From: Salimicrobium halophilum
GTDB taxonomy: Bacteria > Bacillota > Bacilli > Bacillales > Halobacillaceae
Assembly (NCBI RefSeq): GCF_900100295.1
Contig: NZ_FNEV01000007.1
Coordinates: forward strand, 62,001 to 126,000
Direction of reading: 5' to 3'
DNA length: 64,000 nt
Numbering within the stretch: position 1 is the stretch's first letter; the number at the start of each line of letters is the position of its first letter. The notes beneath the pieces were generated by a model. The model saw only the letters and a list, made by a program, of their open reading frames with translations. It made no database searches and had not been told where the DNA came from. Below, piece after piece: positions 1 to 6,234 of the stretch. Made by a program: the position numbers and the translations under genes.

Positions 1-184
1 GGCAGCCGGAATCATCCACACGGATTTCGAAAAAGGATTCATCAAAGCGGAAACGGTATCGTATGAGGACCTCGTCGAAGGCGGATCGATGGCCAAAGCG
101 AAAGAGAACGGAAAAGTTCGTTTAGAAGGAAAAGAGTACATCGTCAAAGATGGGGACGTCATCCATTTCCGATTTAATGTCTAA
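1..184 (+). CDS. ychF: Redox-regulated ATPase YchF, C-terminal end (partial)
   Basis: Only the last 60 codons are present, reading from base 2 to TAA at 182-184. They form the end of a TGS-like domain, with the typical YchF ending [10 protein letters not shown] and the upstream [18 protein letters not shown] segment. YchF is an Obg-related ATPase that binds ribosomes. The gene directly precedes rpsF, as in Bacillus subtilis (yyaF-rpsF-ssb-rpsR), which supports the assignment. The catalytic G domain lies outside the window. Confidence 0.9.
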   Translation, partial: AAGIIHTDFEKGFIKAETVSYEDLVEGGSMAKAKENGKVRLEGKEYIVKDGDVIHFRFNV

Positions 185-191
185 AGAGTGG

Positions 192-220
192 TTGTAAACA
201 ATCAGGATCTATGGTATTAT
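192..220 (+). promoter_or_regulatory. Sigma-A promoter of the rpsF-ssb-rpsR operon
   Basis: The -35 box TTGTAA (192-197) and -10 box TATTAT (215-220) are separated by exactly 17 bp, just after the ychF stop codon. Transcription would start near 227 and give a leader of about 80 nt before rpsF. Confidence 0.75.
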
Positions 221-230
221 ACTAAGTTGT

Positions 231-283
231 GAGTAATGATATACGATTACTCCTTGCCTTTTGATCAGCAAAAGGCCGCTAAG
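231..283 (+). promoter_or_regulatory. rpsF leader with probable S6:S18 autoregulatory hairpin
   Basis: Two hairpins lie between promoter and rpsF. The first has arms GAGTAAT (231-237) and ATTACTC (246-252). The second has an outer stem CTTG/TAAG (253-256/280-283), an inner stem CCTTTT/AAAAGG (257-262/270-275) and an unpaired CCGC (276-279) on the 3' side. A bulged hairpin carrying CCG upstream of rpsF is the known binding site by which the S6:S18 complex represses this operon in Bacillus and other bacteria. The structure was folded by eye. Confidence 0.65.
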
Positions 284-304
284 TCCATAAGGAGGTGAAC
301 ACGG

Positions 305-595
305 ATGAGAAACTACGAAATCATGTACATCATCCGCCCGGATATCGAGGAGGACCAGAAAACGTCTGTAAAAGAGCGTTTCGACGGCATCCTTACAAAT
401 AACGGTGCGGAGATTGATGAAACAAAAGAAGTCGGTAAGCGTCGTCTTGCATACGAAATCAAAGACTATCGCGACGGCATCTACGTAACAATCAACTTCA
501 AAGGAACAGTTGACGCGATCAACGAATTCGATCGCCAGGCTAAGTACTCTGATGACATCATTCGTCATATCGCTGTACGCGAAGACGATCAATAA
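305..595 (+). CDS. rpsF: 30S ribosomal protein S6
   Basis: This 96-residue protein has the usual length of bacterial S6 and the typical start [13 protein letters not shown], followed by the [16 protein letters not shown] strand region. S6 binds S18 on the platform of the 30S subunit. A strong ribosome binding site, AAGGAGGTGA (289-298), precedes the ATG. It is the first gene of rpsF-ssb-rpsR and lies 11 bp upstream of ssb. The leader hairpin suggests feedback repression by the S6:S18 complex. Confidence 0.98.
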   Translation: MRNYEIMYIIRPDIEEDQKTSVKERFDGILTNNGAEIDETKEVGKRRLAYEIKDYRDGIYVTINFKGTVDAINEFDRQAKYSDDIIRHIAVREDDQ

Positions 596-606
596 GGGGT
601 GGTCTG

Positions 607-1089
607 ATGTTAAATCGTGTCGTTTTAGTCGGCAGGTTAACGAAGGATCCTGATTTACGCTATACACCGAATGGAGTAGCTGTCGCCAACTTCACGGTAG
701 CTGTGAACCGTCCTTTCTCCAACAACCAGGGCAATAATGATGCAGACTTCATTAACTGCGTGGTATGGAGAAGAGCAGCCGAGAATCTGGCCAACTTTAT
801 GAGTAAAGGTAGTCAGGTCGGTGTAGATGGACGTTTGCAGACACGGAGCTTCGAAAACAAAGAAGGTCGCCGTGTATTTATCACGGAAGTCGTGGCAGAC
901 AGTGTGCAGTTCCTTGAATCAAAAGGTGGCTCAGGCGGTGGACAAGGTCCCCGTAATGACCAGTCTTCAGGATTCCAGGGAAATCAGAACCAACCATCTC
1001 AGGATAATTTTGGACAATCAAAAAGTAATGACCCGTTCGCAGATGACGGGGAACCTATTGATATATCGGATGACGATTTACCATTCTAA
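607..1089 (+). CDS. ssb: Single-stranded DNA-binding protein SSB
   Basis: The 160-residue protein has an N-terminal OB fold (residues about 1-105; [20 protein letters not shown], then [17 protein letters not shown]). A Gly/Gln/Asn-rich linker follows, then the acidic tail DISDDDLPF that recruits replication and repair partners. It coats single-stranded DNA at the fork. Its position between rpsF and rpsR and its full length make it the essential housekeeping SSB (SsbA type) rather than the competence paralogue. Confidence 0.97.
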   Translation: MLNRVVLVGRLTKDPDLRYTPNGVAVANFTVAVNRPFSNNQGNNDADFINCVVWRRAAENLANFMSKGSQVGVDGRLQTRSFENKEGRRVFITEVVADSVQFLESKGGSGGGQGPRNDQSSGFQGNQNQPSQDNFGQSKSNDPFADDGEPIDISDDDLPF

Positions 1090-1138
1090 GAGTACGGTAA
1101 CTCTTGGATACATTCTAAACGAAAAGGAGTGAACGCAT

Positions 1139-1363
1139 ATGGCACGTCGTGGACGTAGACGTAAGAAGGTTTGCTATTTCACTGCAAATGGCATCACTCA
1201 TATCGATTACAAAGACACTGAATTGCTTAAACGTTTCATCTCTGAGCGTGGAAAGATTCTTCCTCGCCGAGTAACAGGAACTTCTGCGAAGTATCAGCGT
1301 AAATTGACGAAGGCGATTAAGCGCTCCCGTCAAATGGCTCTACTTCCTTACTCTGCTGAATAA
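1139..1363 (+). CDS. rpsR: 30S ribosomal protein S18
   Basis: A 74-residue basic protein with the S18 signatures [31 protein letters not shown] and [21 protein letters not shown]18 pairs with S6 on the 30S platform. AAAGGAGTG lies just upstream of the ATG. It is the last gene of the operon and is followed directly by a GC-rich terminator. Confidence 0.98.
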   Translation: MARRGRRRKKVCYFTANGITHIDYKDTELLKRFISERGKILPRRVTGTSAKYQRKLTKAIKRSRQMALLPYSAE

Positions 1364-1373
1364 TCGGCAGGTG

Positions 1374-1404
1374 AATCCCCGGCTTTTATGCCGGGGATTT
1401 TTGT
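1374..1404 (+). terminator. Intrinsic terminator of rpsF-ssb-rpsR
   Basis: Perfect stem ATCCCCGGC / GCCGGGGAT with loop TTTTAT, followed by a T-run, 10 bp after the rpsR stop codon. Confidence 0.9.
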
Positions 1405-1424
1405 ATAGAAAAGGAGGAGAAACG

Positions 1425-1724
1425 ATGCCGGTTTGTGATCATTGCGGGTATGAGTGGAGACGGAGAGATGTATGGAAAAAGTTATCGGTCCAGGCCCGGG
1501 GGACTTGCCCTTCGTGTGGCCAGATGCAGTATGTAACGGCAAAATCACGGAAGCGCGGTAGTATGTATATGCTGCTTGTTTTTCTTATTCTTATCGTACA
1601 GGCTGTATTCGAGATTCCACTATGGGGTTCGATTGCGATGCTTTTTGCCCTGGCCTTTGTTCTGATGACGTTTGTTATTCCGAAAGTGTATGAACTGACA
1701 AGTGAACAGGAAGCTTTGTATTGA
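1425..1724 (+). CDS. Small zinc-ribbon membrane protein (CXXC-20-CXXC family)
   Basis: This 99-residue protein has two CXXC pairs, CDHC and CPSC, about 20 residues apart near the N terminus, which suggests one zinc ribbon. Two hydrophobic helices follow (about residues 47-67 and 70-90). It matches a small family named for its CXXC-20-CXXC spacing and common in Bacillales; its function is unknown. The ATG at 1425 has AAGGAGGAG 8 nt upstream, whereas the in-frame upstream start falls inside the rpsR terminator. It is flanked by terminators on both sides and so is probably a single-gene unit. Confidence 0.75.
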   Translation: MPVCDHCGYEWRRRDVWKKLSVQARGTCPSCGQMQYVTAKSRKRGSMYMLLVFLILIVQAVFEIPLWGSIAMLFALAFVLMTFVIPKVYELTSEQEALY

Positions 1725-1754
1725 AACGGAGGGTGTTCCCTCCGTTTATTTTTA
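1724..1754 (+). terminator. Intrinsic terminator of the zinc-ribbon gene
   Basis: Perfect 10-bp stem AAACGGAGGG / CCCTCCGTTT with a TGTT loop, then ATTTTT. The stem begins on the last base of the stop codon. Confidence 0.9.
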
Positions 1755-1758
1755 ATTT

Positions 1759-1794
1759 AAATATCTTGATTTTGAGATATTTGTGTATTATAAT
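1759..1794 (+). promoter_or_regulatory. yceI promoter with overlapping palindromic operator
   Basis: The -35 box TTGATT (1766-1771), a 17-bp spacer and the -10 box TATAAT (1789-1794) form a near-consensus sigma-A promoter. A perfect inverted repeat, AAATATCT (1759-1766) and AGATATTT (1775-1782) around an 8-bp centre, covers the -35 box. Its TATCT..AGATA arms resemble operators of the MarR-type repressor MhqR (quinone/electrophile stress); that link is an inference. A further half-site, TATCTC, lies at 1795-1800. Confidence 0.6.
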
Positions 1795-1827
1795 TATCTC
1801 AGATTCAAAATACAGGAGGAATACATT

Positions 1828-2355
1828 ATGACGACATTGGCTTTAGACAAAGTGCACAGTACACTCGATTTTCAGATCAAACACATGATGGTCTCGAAAG
1901 CGAAAGGTTCTTTCACGAACTTCGATGTGGATTTCAAAGGGGATATCGAGGATCTTCAGAATGCTTCCATTACCGTGACGATTCCGGTGACATCGATAGA
2001 GACAGGTAATGAAGATCGTGACAATCACTTGAGAACAGGTGATTTCTTCGATGCAGAGAACCATCCGAACCTTGTGTTCGACAGCAAGCAGATCGAAAAG
2101 GTTTCGGATGATGAATATAAAGTGACGGGAGACTTCACCATCAAAGGAGTAACGAACGAAGAAACGTTCACCGTAGAATACAACGGTACGTCGAAGAGTC
2201 CCATGGATGGCAGTATCGTGGCAGGTTTTGACGTGGAAGGGAAAATCAACCGCGAAGCATACGGCGTCAGTTTCAACGCGCCACTTGAAACAGGTGGGGT
2301 ACTGTTAGGACGCGATGTGAAATTTACGGGTAACTTCGAGTTTACCGTAGATTAA
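1828..2355 (+). CDS. YceI family protein
   Basis: A 175-residue protein with the YceI lipocalin-like beta-barrel pattern: LDKVHSTLDFQIKHMM at the start, GDFFDAENHPNLVFDSK in the middle, and a DVEGKINREAYGVSF segment followed by LLGRDVKFTGNFEF at the end. YceI proteins bind isoprenoid-like lipids such as polyprenyl chains and are often induced by stress. There is no signal peptide, as is usual for Bacillus members, so it is probably cytoplasmic. The ATG at 1828 has AGGAGG at the right distance; the upstream in-frame start lies inside the promoter. Confidence 0.88.
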   Translation: MTTLALDKVHSTLDFQIKHMMVSKAKGSFTNFDVDFKGDIEDLQNASITVTIPVTSIETGNEDRDNHLRTGDFFDAENHPNLVFDSKQIEKVSDDEYKVTGDFTIKGVTNEETFTVEYNGTSKSPMDGSIVAGFDVEGKINREAYGVSFNAPLETGGVLLGRDVKFTGNFEFTVD

Positions 2356-2419
2356 AGAGGGGCTTGTGTTCAGCACTTTCCAGGAAGGTTTTTGTGGACG
2401 TTTAAGCTTGGAGTATATC

Positions 2420-2537
2420 CGCGAGCGTCCCGCAAAAATATTTGCAACCCACTCGAGGACGGAAATGTCCTCTGAACGTACCGATTTCAAAAAAATGGTA
2501 CACTCAAGTGAGATTCTTTTCTCTGAGTGTACCGCAA
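2420..2537 (-). repeat. 118-bp intergenic repeat, copy A (inverted relative to copy B)
   Basis: The reverse complement of this segment matches 5041-5158 along its whole length. Shared blocks include GCGGTACACTCA, TGAGTGTACC, TTTTTTGAAATCGGTAC versus TTTTTATGAGATTGGTAC, TTTCCGT and a terminal GACGCTCGCG/TACGCTCGCG. Inside, GGTACACTCA and TGAGTGTACC form an inverted repeat. The copy lies between yceI and the yczE-like gene. Confidence 0.75.
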
Positions 2538-2549
2538 ATCAATAGAAAA

Positions 2550-2587
2550 CAGGCACCAGGGAAACCCCCTTGAGTGCCTGTTTTTTA
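2550..2587. terminator. Bidirectional intrinsic terminator
   Basis: Stem CAGGCAC (2550-2556) / GTGCCTG (2574-2580), extended inside by CAGGG/CCCTTG. It has TTTTTT on the plus-strand side and TTTTC on the minus-strand side. It would end the minus-strand membrane-protein gene at 2585 and any read-through from yceI. Confidence 0.75.
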
Positions 2588-3223
2588 TCGAAAAGTCTTT
2601 TTCGTCTTTTCTGTTGTGATGATGGAGTGATCGAAACGCTGCACCCATCCCATGAAATACTGGATAAAAGCTCCGCTCAAAGCCATGATGATAAGTGTTC
2701 CTATTCCTACGGCTCCGTTGAAAAACAGAGCAAGAAGGACGAGGACGACACTGATCGCAGCCCGGGAAATGGTCACGTTCCACCCCGTGAGATTCCGTAT
2801 GACGAGCATCATCCGGTCGAAAGGAATCGGAGCGAAGTTGGCTTGCAGATTAATCGAAATTCCGAGAGCGGAAATGACCATGCCGAGGAAGAAAACGATA
2901 CTCTCTTCCCAAATAGCAACAGGGGTCACCCATCCTTCCAGGGTGAACACCCAGAAGTCGATGCCGAGTCCGGTGATGAGGGAAGTGACAATCGCAATCA
3001 TCTCAGGCCGGCGTTTTTCAGCGACGGCGTTGAAAATGATCATTGATATTCCGACCACGATTTCCCAACTTCCGATAGTCAGACCGAACGTCCGGTATAA
3101 TCCTACGAGCAATGCGTCGAAAGGGGAGGTTCCGAGACCACCAAGCACGGTAAGTGCTATTCCAAGAGTTAAAATCAATAGCCCTGAAAAATAATAGCCT
3201 GCTCGTTGATAGATTCTCTTCAT
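2585..3223 (-). CDS. YczE/YyaS/YitT family membrane protein
   Basis: A 212-residue protein with five to six hydrophobic helices. It opens with a short basic stretch, a membrane segment and the family-typical ALTVLGGLGTSPFDALLVGL, followed by GISMIIFNAV and PIPFDRMMLVIRNLTG. The resemblance is closest to B. subtilis YczE, a membrane protein of unclear biochemical role reported to support lipopeptide synthesis. It is a single-gene unit with its own promoter, divergent from the two-component system. Confidence 0.75.
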   Translation of the reverse strand: MKRIYQRAGYYFSGLLILTLGIALTVLGGLGTSPFDALLVGLYRTFGLTIGSWEIVVGISMIIFNAVAEKRRPEMIAIVTSLITGLGIDFWVFTLEGWVTPVAIWEESIVFFLGMVISALGISINLQANFAPIPFDRMMLVIRNLTGWNVTISRAAISVVLVLLALFFNGAVGIGTLIIMALSGAFIQYFMGWVQRFDHSIITTEKTKKTFR

Positions 3224-3254
3224 CGCCTGCTCCCCCTTCCTTTGCCATCCTGTT

Positions 3255-3305
3255 ACTATACAAAAGATAAGTCTTTATTTCAATGAAAATGCGCGGTGGT
3301 ATAAT
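3255..3305. promoter_or_regulatory. Overlapping divergent promoters (yczE-like gene / response regulator)
   Basis: On the minus strand, TTGAAA (3278-3283) and TATAGT (3255-3260) are 17 bp apart. On the plus strand, TATAAT (3300-3305) lies 16 bp from TTTCAA, which is the same hexamer at 3278-3283 read on the other strand. The two genes would therefore share one -35 element and could not both be bound by polymerase at once. Confidence 0.6.
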
Positions 3306-3323
3306 AAGAGAAGAGGTGATAGG

Positions 3324-4022
3324 ATGCAGAAAATCATGATCGTGGAAGATGATCCGAAAATCGCTGAACATTTACATACATATTTGGACAAGTACGGGTA
3401 TGAGGTAGCAGAAGCGACAGAATGGGAAGATATTACGGCTGAATTTCAGAAGTATCAGCCGGACCTTGTCCTTCTGGATATCAACCTTCCTAAGTTCGAC
3501 GGCTTCTACTGGTGTCGACAGATCCGAAATCTGTCCCTTTGTCCGATTATTTTTCTATCTGCACGGACGGGAGGGATGGACCAGGTCATGGCCATTGAAA
3601 ATGGGGGAGATGACTATATCACGAAACCTTTTGCTCCGGAAGTCGTAGTCGCGAAAGTGAGAGGGCAGCTCCGTCGTGCTTACGGGGAATACGCTGTCAC
3701 CCGTGAAAAAGTGTGGGACCAGGGAGGAGTCGAGCTTTTTCCGGAGCGTATGGAACTTCATTTTGAGGGAGAGCAGGTGACGCTGACAAAGAAAGAGACG
3801 GATGTCCTCGAGGTTCTGTTCGACAGGTACCCGCGCGTTGCGGGGAGAGAAGATTTGCTGGAGAAGCTATGGGAAGAGCAGGCCTTCGTCGATGAAAATA
3901 CGCTTAATGTGAACATCACCAGAGCCCGGAAGAAGCTGCAGCAGCTGGGTATTGAACATGCTATCGAAACTGTGCGAGGTGCCGGATACCGACTTGTGGC
4001 GACATGGGAGCACGGGGAATGA
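3324..4022 (+). CDS. OmpR-family response regulator, BceR type
   Basis: A 232-residue protein with a receiver domain (acidic pair Asp9/Asp10, phospho-acceptor Asp52 in LLDINLP, a Lys in DDYITKPF) and a winged-helix DNA-binding domain (residues about 130-228, ending ETVRGAGYRLV). It overlaps the kinase gene by 4 bp. With the ABC transporter downstream it forms a Bce-type module, which in Bacillus induces the transporter when peptide antibiotics that bind lipid II cycle intermediates are present. The inducing compound cannot be read from the sequence. Confidence 0.88.
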   Translation: MQKIMIVEDDPKIAEHLHTYLDKYGYEVAEATEWEDITAEFQKYQPDLVLLDINLPKFDGFYWCRQIRNLSLCPIIFLSARTGGMDQVMAIENGGDDYITKPFAPEVVVAKVRGQLRRAYGEYAVTREKVWDQGGVELFPERMELHFEGEQVTLTKKETDVLEVLFDRYPRVAGREDLLEKLWEEQAFVDENTLNVNITRARKKLQQLGIEHAIETVRGAGYRLVATWEHGE

Positions 4023-5011
4023 GTCTATTTTTCAAAGAGCACGCGTTTTTAATTTTTATTCAGATGATCCAGTTCGGAAGTATCGCCTTTCTATTGTATA
4101 TGGATGGCTATTCCGATGTAAAAATGCTGGCGTACCTGCTTAGTCTCGGCTTCTTTTTTCTTGGAATCTACCTTACCTATCATTACGTCACGCGGAGAAA
4201 CGTTTATCGGCGCCTGGAACGTCCGATGAATCATCTTGATGAAGCAATGGAAACAACAGGTAACACTCCGGTCGGAGAAGCGTTGGATGACTTGTTGAAG
4301 CAGCAATTCCATAAATTCCAGCAGGAAATCATGGAAACACATAGGCAGAAAGAAGAACACATGACGTTCATGGAGCGGTGGGTCCATCAGATGAAAACAC
4401 CGCTCTCGGTGATCGAATTGACTGCCAAAGAGGTCGAGGAACCGGCATCTTCGAATATCAGGGAAGAGACGGACAGGATGAAAAACGGCTTGCAGAACGT
4501 GCTCTATATGGCACGTATGCGTTCCATCGAAGATGATTTCAAAATAGAGCCCGTGTCTCTCGAAGAAGGGATCCAGGAAGTGGTGGCAGAGAATAAGCGG
4601 TATTTTATACGCAGTCGTGTCTATCCCAAACTCGAGACGAGTGAGCTGTTTGTAGAAACGGATAGGAAATGGCTGGTGTTCCTGGTTCATCAGCTTCTTC
4701 AGAATGCAGTGAAGTACTCGGAAGGAAAAGCTGATCAAGTGATCGTCAGAAACTACACGAGGGAGCACCGACATATTCTTGAAGTGGAGGATTTCGGTAT
4801 CGGTATTCCTCCGGAAGATGAAAAGAGAGTGTTTGATCCTTTCTTCACAGGAGTGCATGGCCGGGAATACAGAGAATCGACAGGAATGGGACTATACCTT
4901 GCAAAAGAAATAGCCGATTATCTGGAACATGACATCGATTTGGATACCGTCGCCGGGGAAGGGACGAGGGTTCGTATTGTGTTCTCAGAGCCACAATCGC
5001 TTCTTTTGTAA
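4019..5011 (+). CDS. Intramembrane-sensing histidine kinase, BceS type
   Basis: A 330-residue protein. Two N-terminal helices (about residues 10-28 and 35-53) are joined by a very short extracellular loop, as in intramembrane-sensing kinases that need their transporter partner to sense the drug. HisKA carries His123 in VHQMKTPLS; the ATPase domain shows NAVKYS, DFGIGIPPED and STGMGLYLAKEIA. The ATG at 4019 overlaps the regulator's TGA and has GGAG about 9 nt upstream; an in-frame ATG at 4004 would add five residues. Confidence 0.87.
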   Translation: MSLFFKEHAFLIFIQMIQFGSIAFLLYMDGYSDVKMLAYLLSLGFFFLGIYLTYHYVTRRNVYRRLERPMNHLDEAMETTGNTPVGEALDDLLKQQFHKFQQEIMETHRQKEEHMTFMERWVHQMKTPLSVIELTAKEVEEPASSNIREETDRMKNGLQNVLYMARMRSIEDDFKIEPVSLEEGIQEVVAENKRYFIRSRVYPKLETSELFVETDRKWLVFLVHQLLQNAVKYSEGKADQVIVRNYTREHRHILEVEDFGIGIPPEDEKRVFDPFFTGVHGREYRESTGMGLYLAKEIADYLEHDIDLDTVAGEGTRVRIVFSEPQSLLL

Positions 5012-5040
5012 TTGTAGACGGAGAGCCACAATTCTTTCTT

Positions 5041-5158
5041 TTGCGGTACACTCAGGATGAAGTTTCATGCGTGAGTGTACCGTTTTTATGAGATTGGTAC
5101 ATTCAGAGTTCGTTTCCGTGCTTGAGTGGATGGCAAATCATTTTGCGGTACGCTCGCG
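5041..5158 (+). repeat. 118-bp intergenic repeat, copy B
   Basis: Homologous, in opposite orientation, to 2420-2537 (see copy A). It contains GCGGTACACTCA and TGAGTGTACCG as an inverted repeat and ends in GCGGTACGCTCGCG. It follows the kinase gene directly and may supply its 3' hairpin. Confidence 0.75.
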
Positions 5159-5192
5159 CATTACTTGCTTTCGTGAACGTCGCGGAAAGACC

Positions 5193-5236
5193 TTTCACTT
5201 ATGCCAGAGCTTCTAAGCGGGGTGTCTCCGCTTTTC
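5193..5236 (+). repeat. Structured repeat, truncated 3' half
   Basis: Only the 3' arm of the roughly 120-bp family is present: CACTTATGCCAGAGC, then CTTCTAAGCGGGGTG and CTCCGCTTTTC. The 5' half appears lost at the border with the preceding 118-bp repeat. Confidence 0.8.
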
Positions 5237-5243
5237 ACTTTCA

Positions 5244-5366
5244 TGATCTAGCTACACCATCCAGAAGCACATGTCATAAGTAATGATTTCTTTTTCAGGA
5301 GAGAGCACCTGAAAAGAGAAACCCTTACTTATGCCAGAGCTTCTAAGCGGGATGGCTCCGCTTTTC
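5244..5366 (+). repeat. Structured intergenic repeat, full copy 1
   Basis: Starts TGATCTAGCT (other copies TGTCTAGCT) and ends CTCCGCTTTTC. Pairing arms: CCATCC with GGATGG, AGAAGC with GCTTCT, TAAGTAA with TTACTTA, and CTTTTTCAGG with CCTGAAAAG around a loop containing GAGAGCA. The 455-bp gap between kinase and transporter genes is filled by this copy, a truncated copy, the 118-bp repeat and the promoter. Confidence 0.85.
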
Positions 5367-5371
5367 ATTTA

Positions 5372-5435
5372 TTACAAGAATGTAAGGTTCATGAAAGGAA
5401 AATCGATCGTTCGTAGTGGGAGTGTCCGGTATGAT
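5372..5435 (+). promoter_or_regulatory. BceR-type operator and transporter promoter
   Basis: TTACA (5372-5376), 4 bp, TGTAA (5381-5385) is an exact match to the TNACA-N4-TGTAA box bound by BceR-type regulators in Bacillus. A -10 box TATGAT lies at 5430-5435, without a good -35 box, as expected for an activator-dependent promoter. The box begins 6 bp after the structured repeat. Confidence 0.75.
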
Positions 5436-5466
5436 TTGGATAGAAGCAAGGAAAGGGGAAGAGATT

Positions 5467-6234
5467 ATGTTAGAAATCAAAAACGCAGGCAAAGTATATG
5501 AAGGCAAAATCGCGCACCGGGCGCTTACGGATGTGAGCCTCAAGGTGGAAAATGGTGAATTTGTAGGGATCATGGGACCTTCCGGAAGCGGGAAAACGAC
5601 GCTTTTGAACATGATTTCAACCATTGATCAACCTACGAGTGGGGAGATTGTCATCGATGGAGAACGTCCTCACCAGCTGAAGAAGCAGAAACTGGCGGAA
5701 TTCCGCCGTCAGTCGCTCGGGTTCGTTTTCCAGGAATTCAATCTTCTCCCTACGCTGACCATCGAAGAAAATATCGTTCTCCCGCTTACGCTCGACGGGA
5801 CAAAAGTGAGAGAGATGGAAACAAGGGCACTCGCTATTGCCCGGAAGCTCGGAATCGAAGACATTTTGAATAAACGGATTACAGAAGTCTCTGGAGGACA
5901 GGCACAGCGGGCGGCTATAGCCAGGGCCATGATTCACGAACCGCGCCTGTTACTTGCTGATGAACCGACAGGGAACCTTGATTCCAAGTCTTCGAAAGAC
6001 GTCATGGAGATGCTCGAAACGATGAATAAAGAAGAAGGAGCGACGACACTTCTCGTCACACATGACCCTCAGGCTGCCAGCTACTGTGATCGTGTCGTTT
6101 TCATCCGGGACGGGAAACTGTATTCAGAGATTCATAAAGGGGAAAAGCGTCAGCCGTTCTTCCAGCAGATCATGGACACGTTGTCTTTTTTAGGAGGCGA
6201 GCACGATGACCTTTCGTCAGTTCGTCATTCGTAA
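5467..6234 (+). CDS. Bce-type ABC transporter, ATP-binding subunit
   Basis: A 255-residue ATPase with Walker A GPSGSGKTT (Lys43), Q-loop FQEFNLLPTLTIEENI, signature SGGQAQRAAIARA and Walker B LLLADEPTGNLD. The MacB/LolD-like sequence and the size match BceA (about 253 residues). With the large FtsX-type permease it should remove peptide antibiotics from their lipid targets and also signal to the kinase. The ATG at 5467 has AAAGGGGAAG upstream. The gene overlaps the permease by 29 bp. Confidence 0.9.
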   Translation: MLEIKNAGKVYEGKIAHRALTDVSLKVENGEFVGIMGPSGSGKTTLLNMISTIDQPTSGEIVIDGERPHQLKKQKLAEFRRQSLGFVFQEFNLLPTLTIEENIVLPLTLDGTKVREMETRALAIARKLGIEDILNKRITEVSGGQAQRAAIARAMIHEPRLLLADEPTGNLDSKSSKDVMEMLETMNKEEGATTLLVTHDPQAASYCDRVVFIRDGKLYSEIHKGEKRQPFFQQIMDTLSFLGGEHDDLSSVRHS

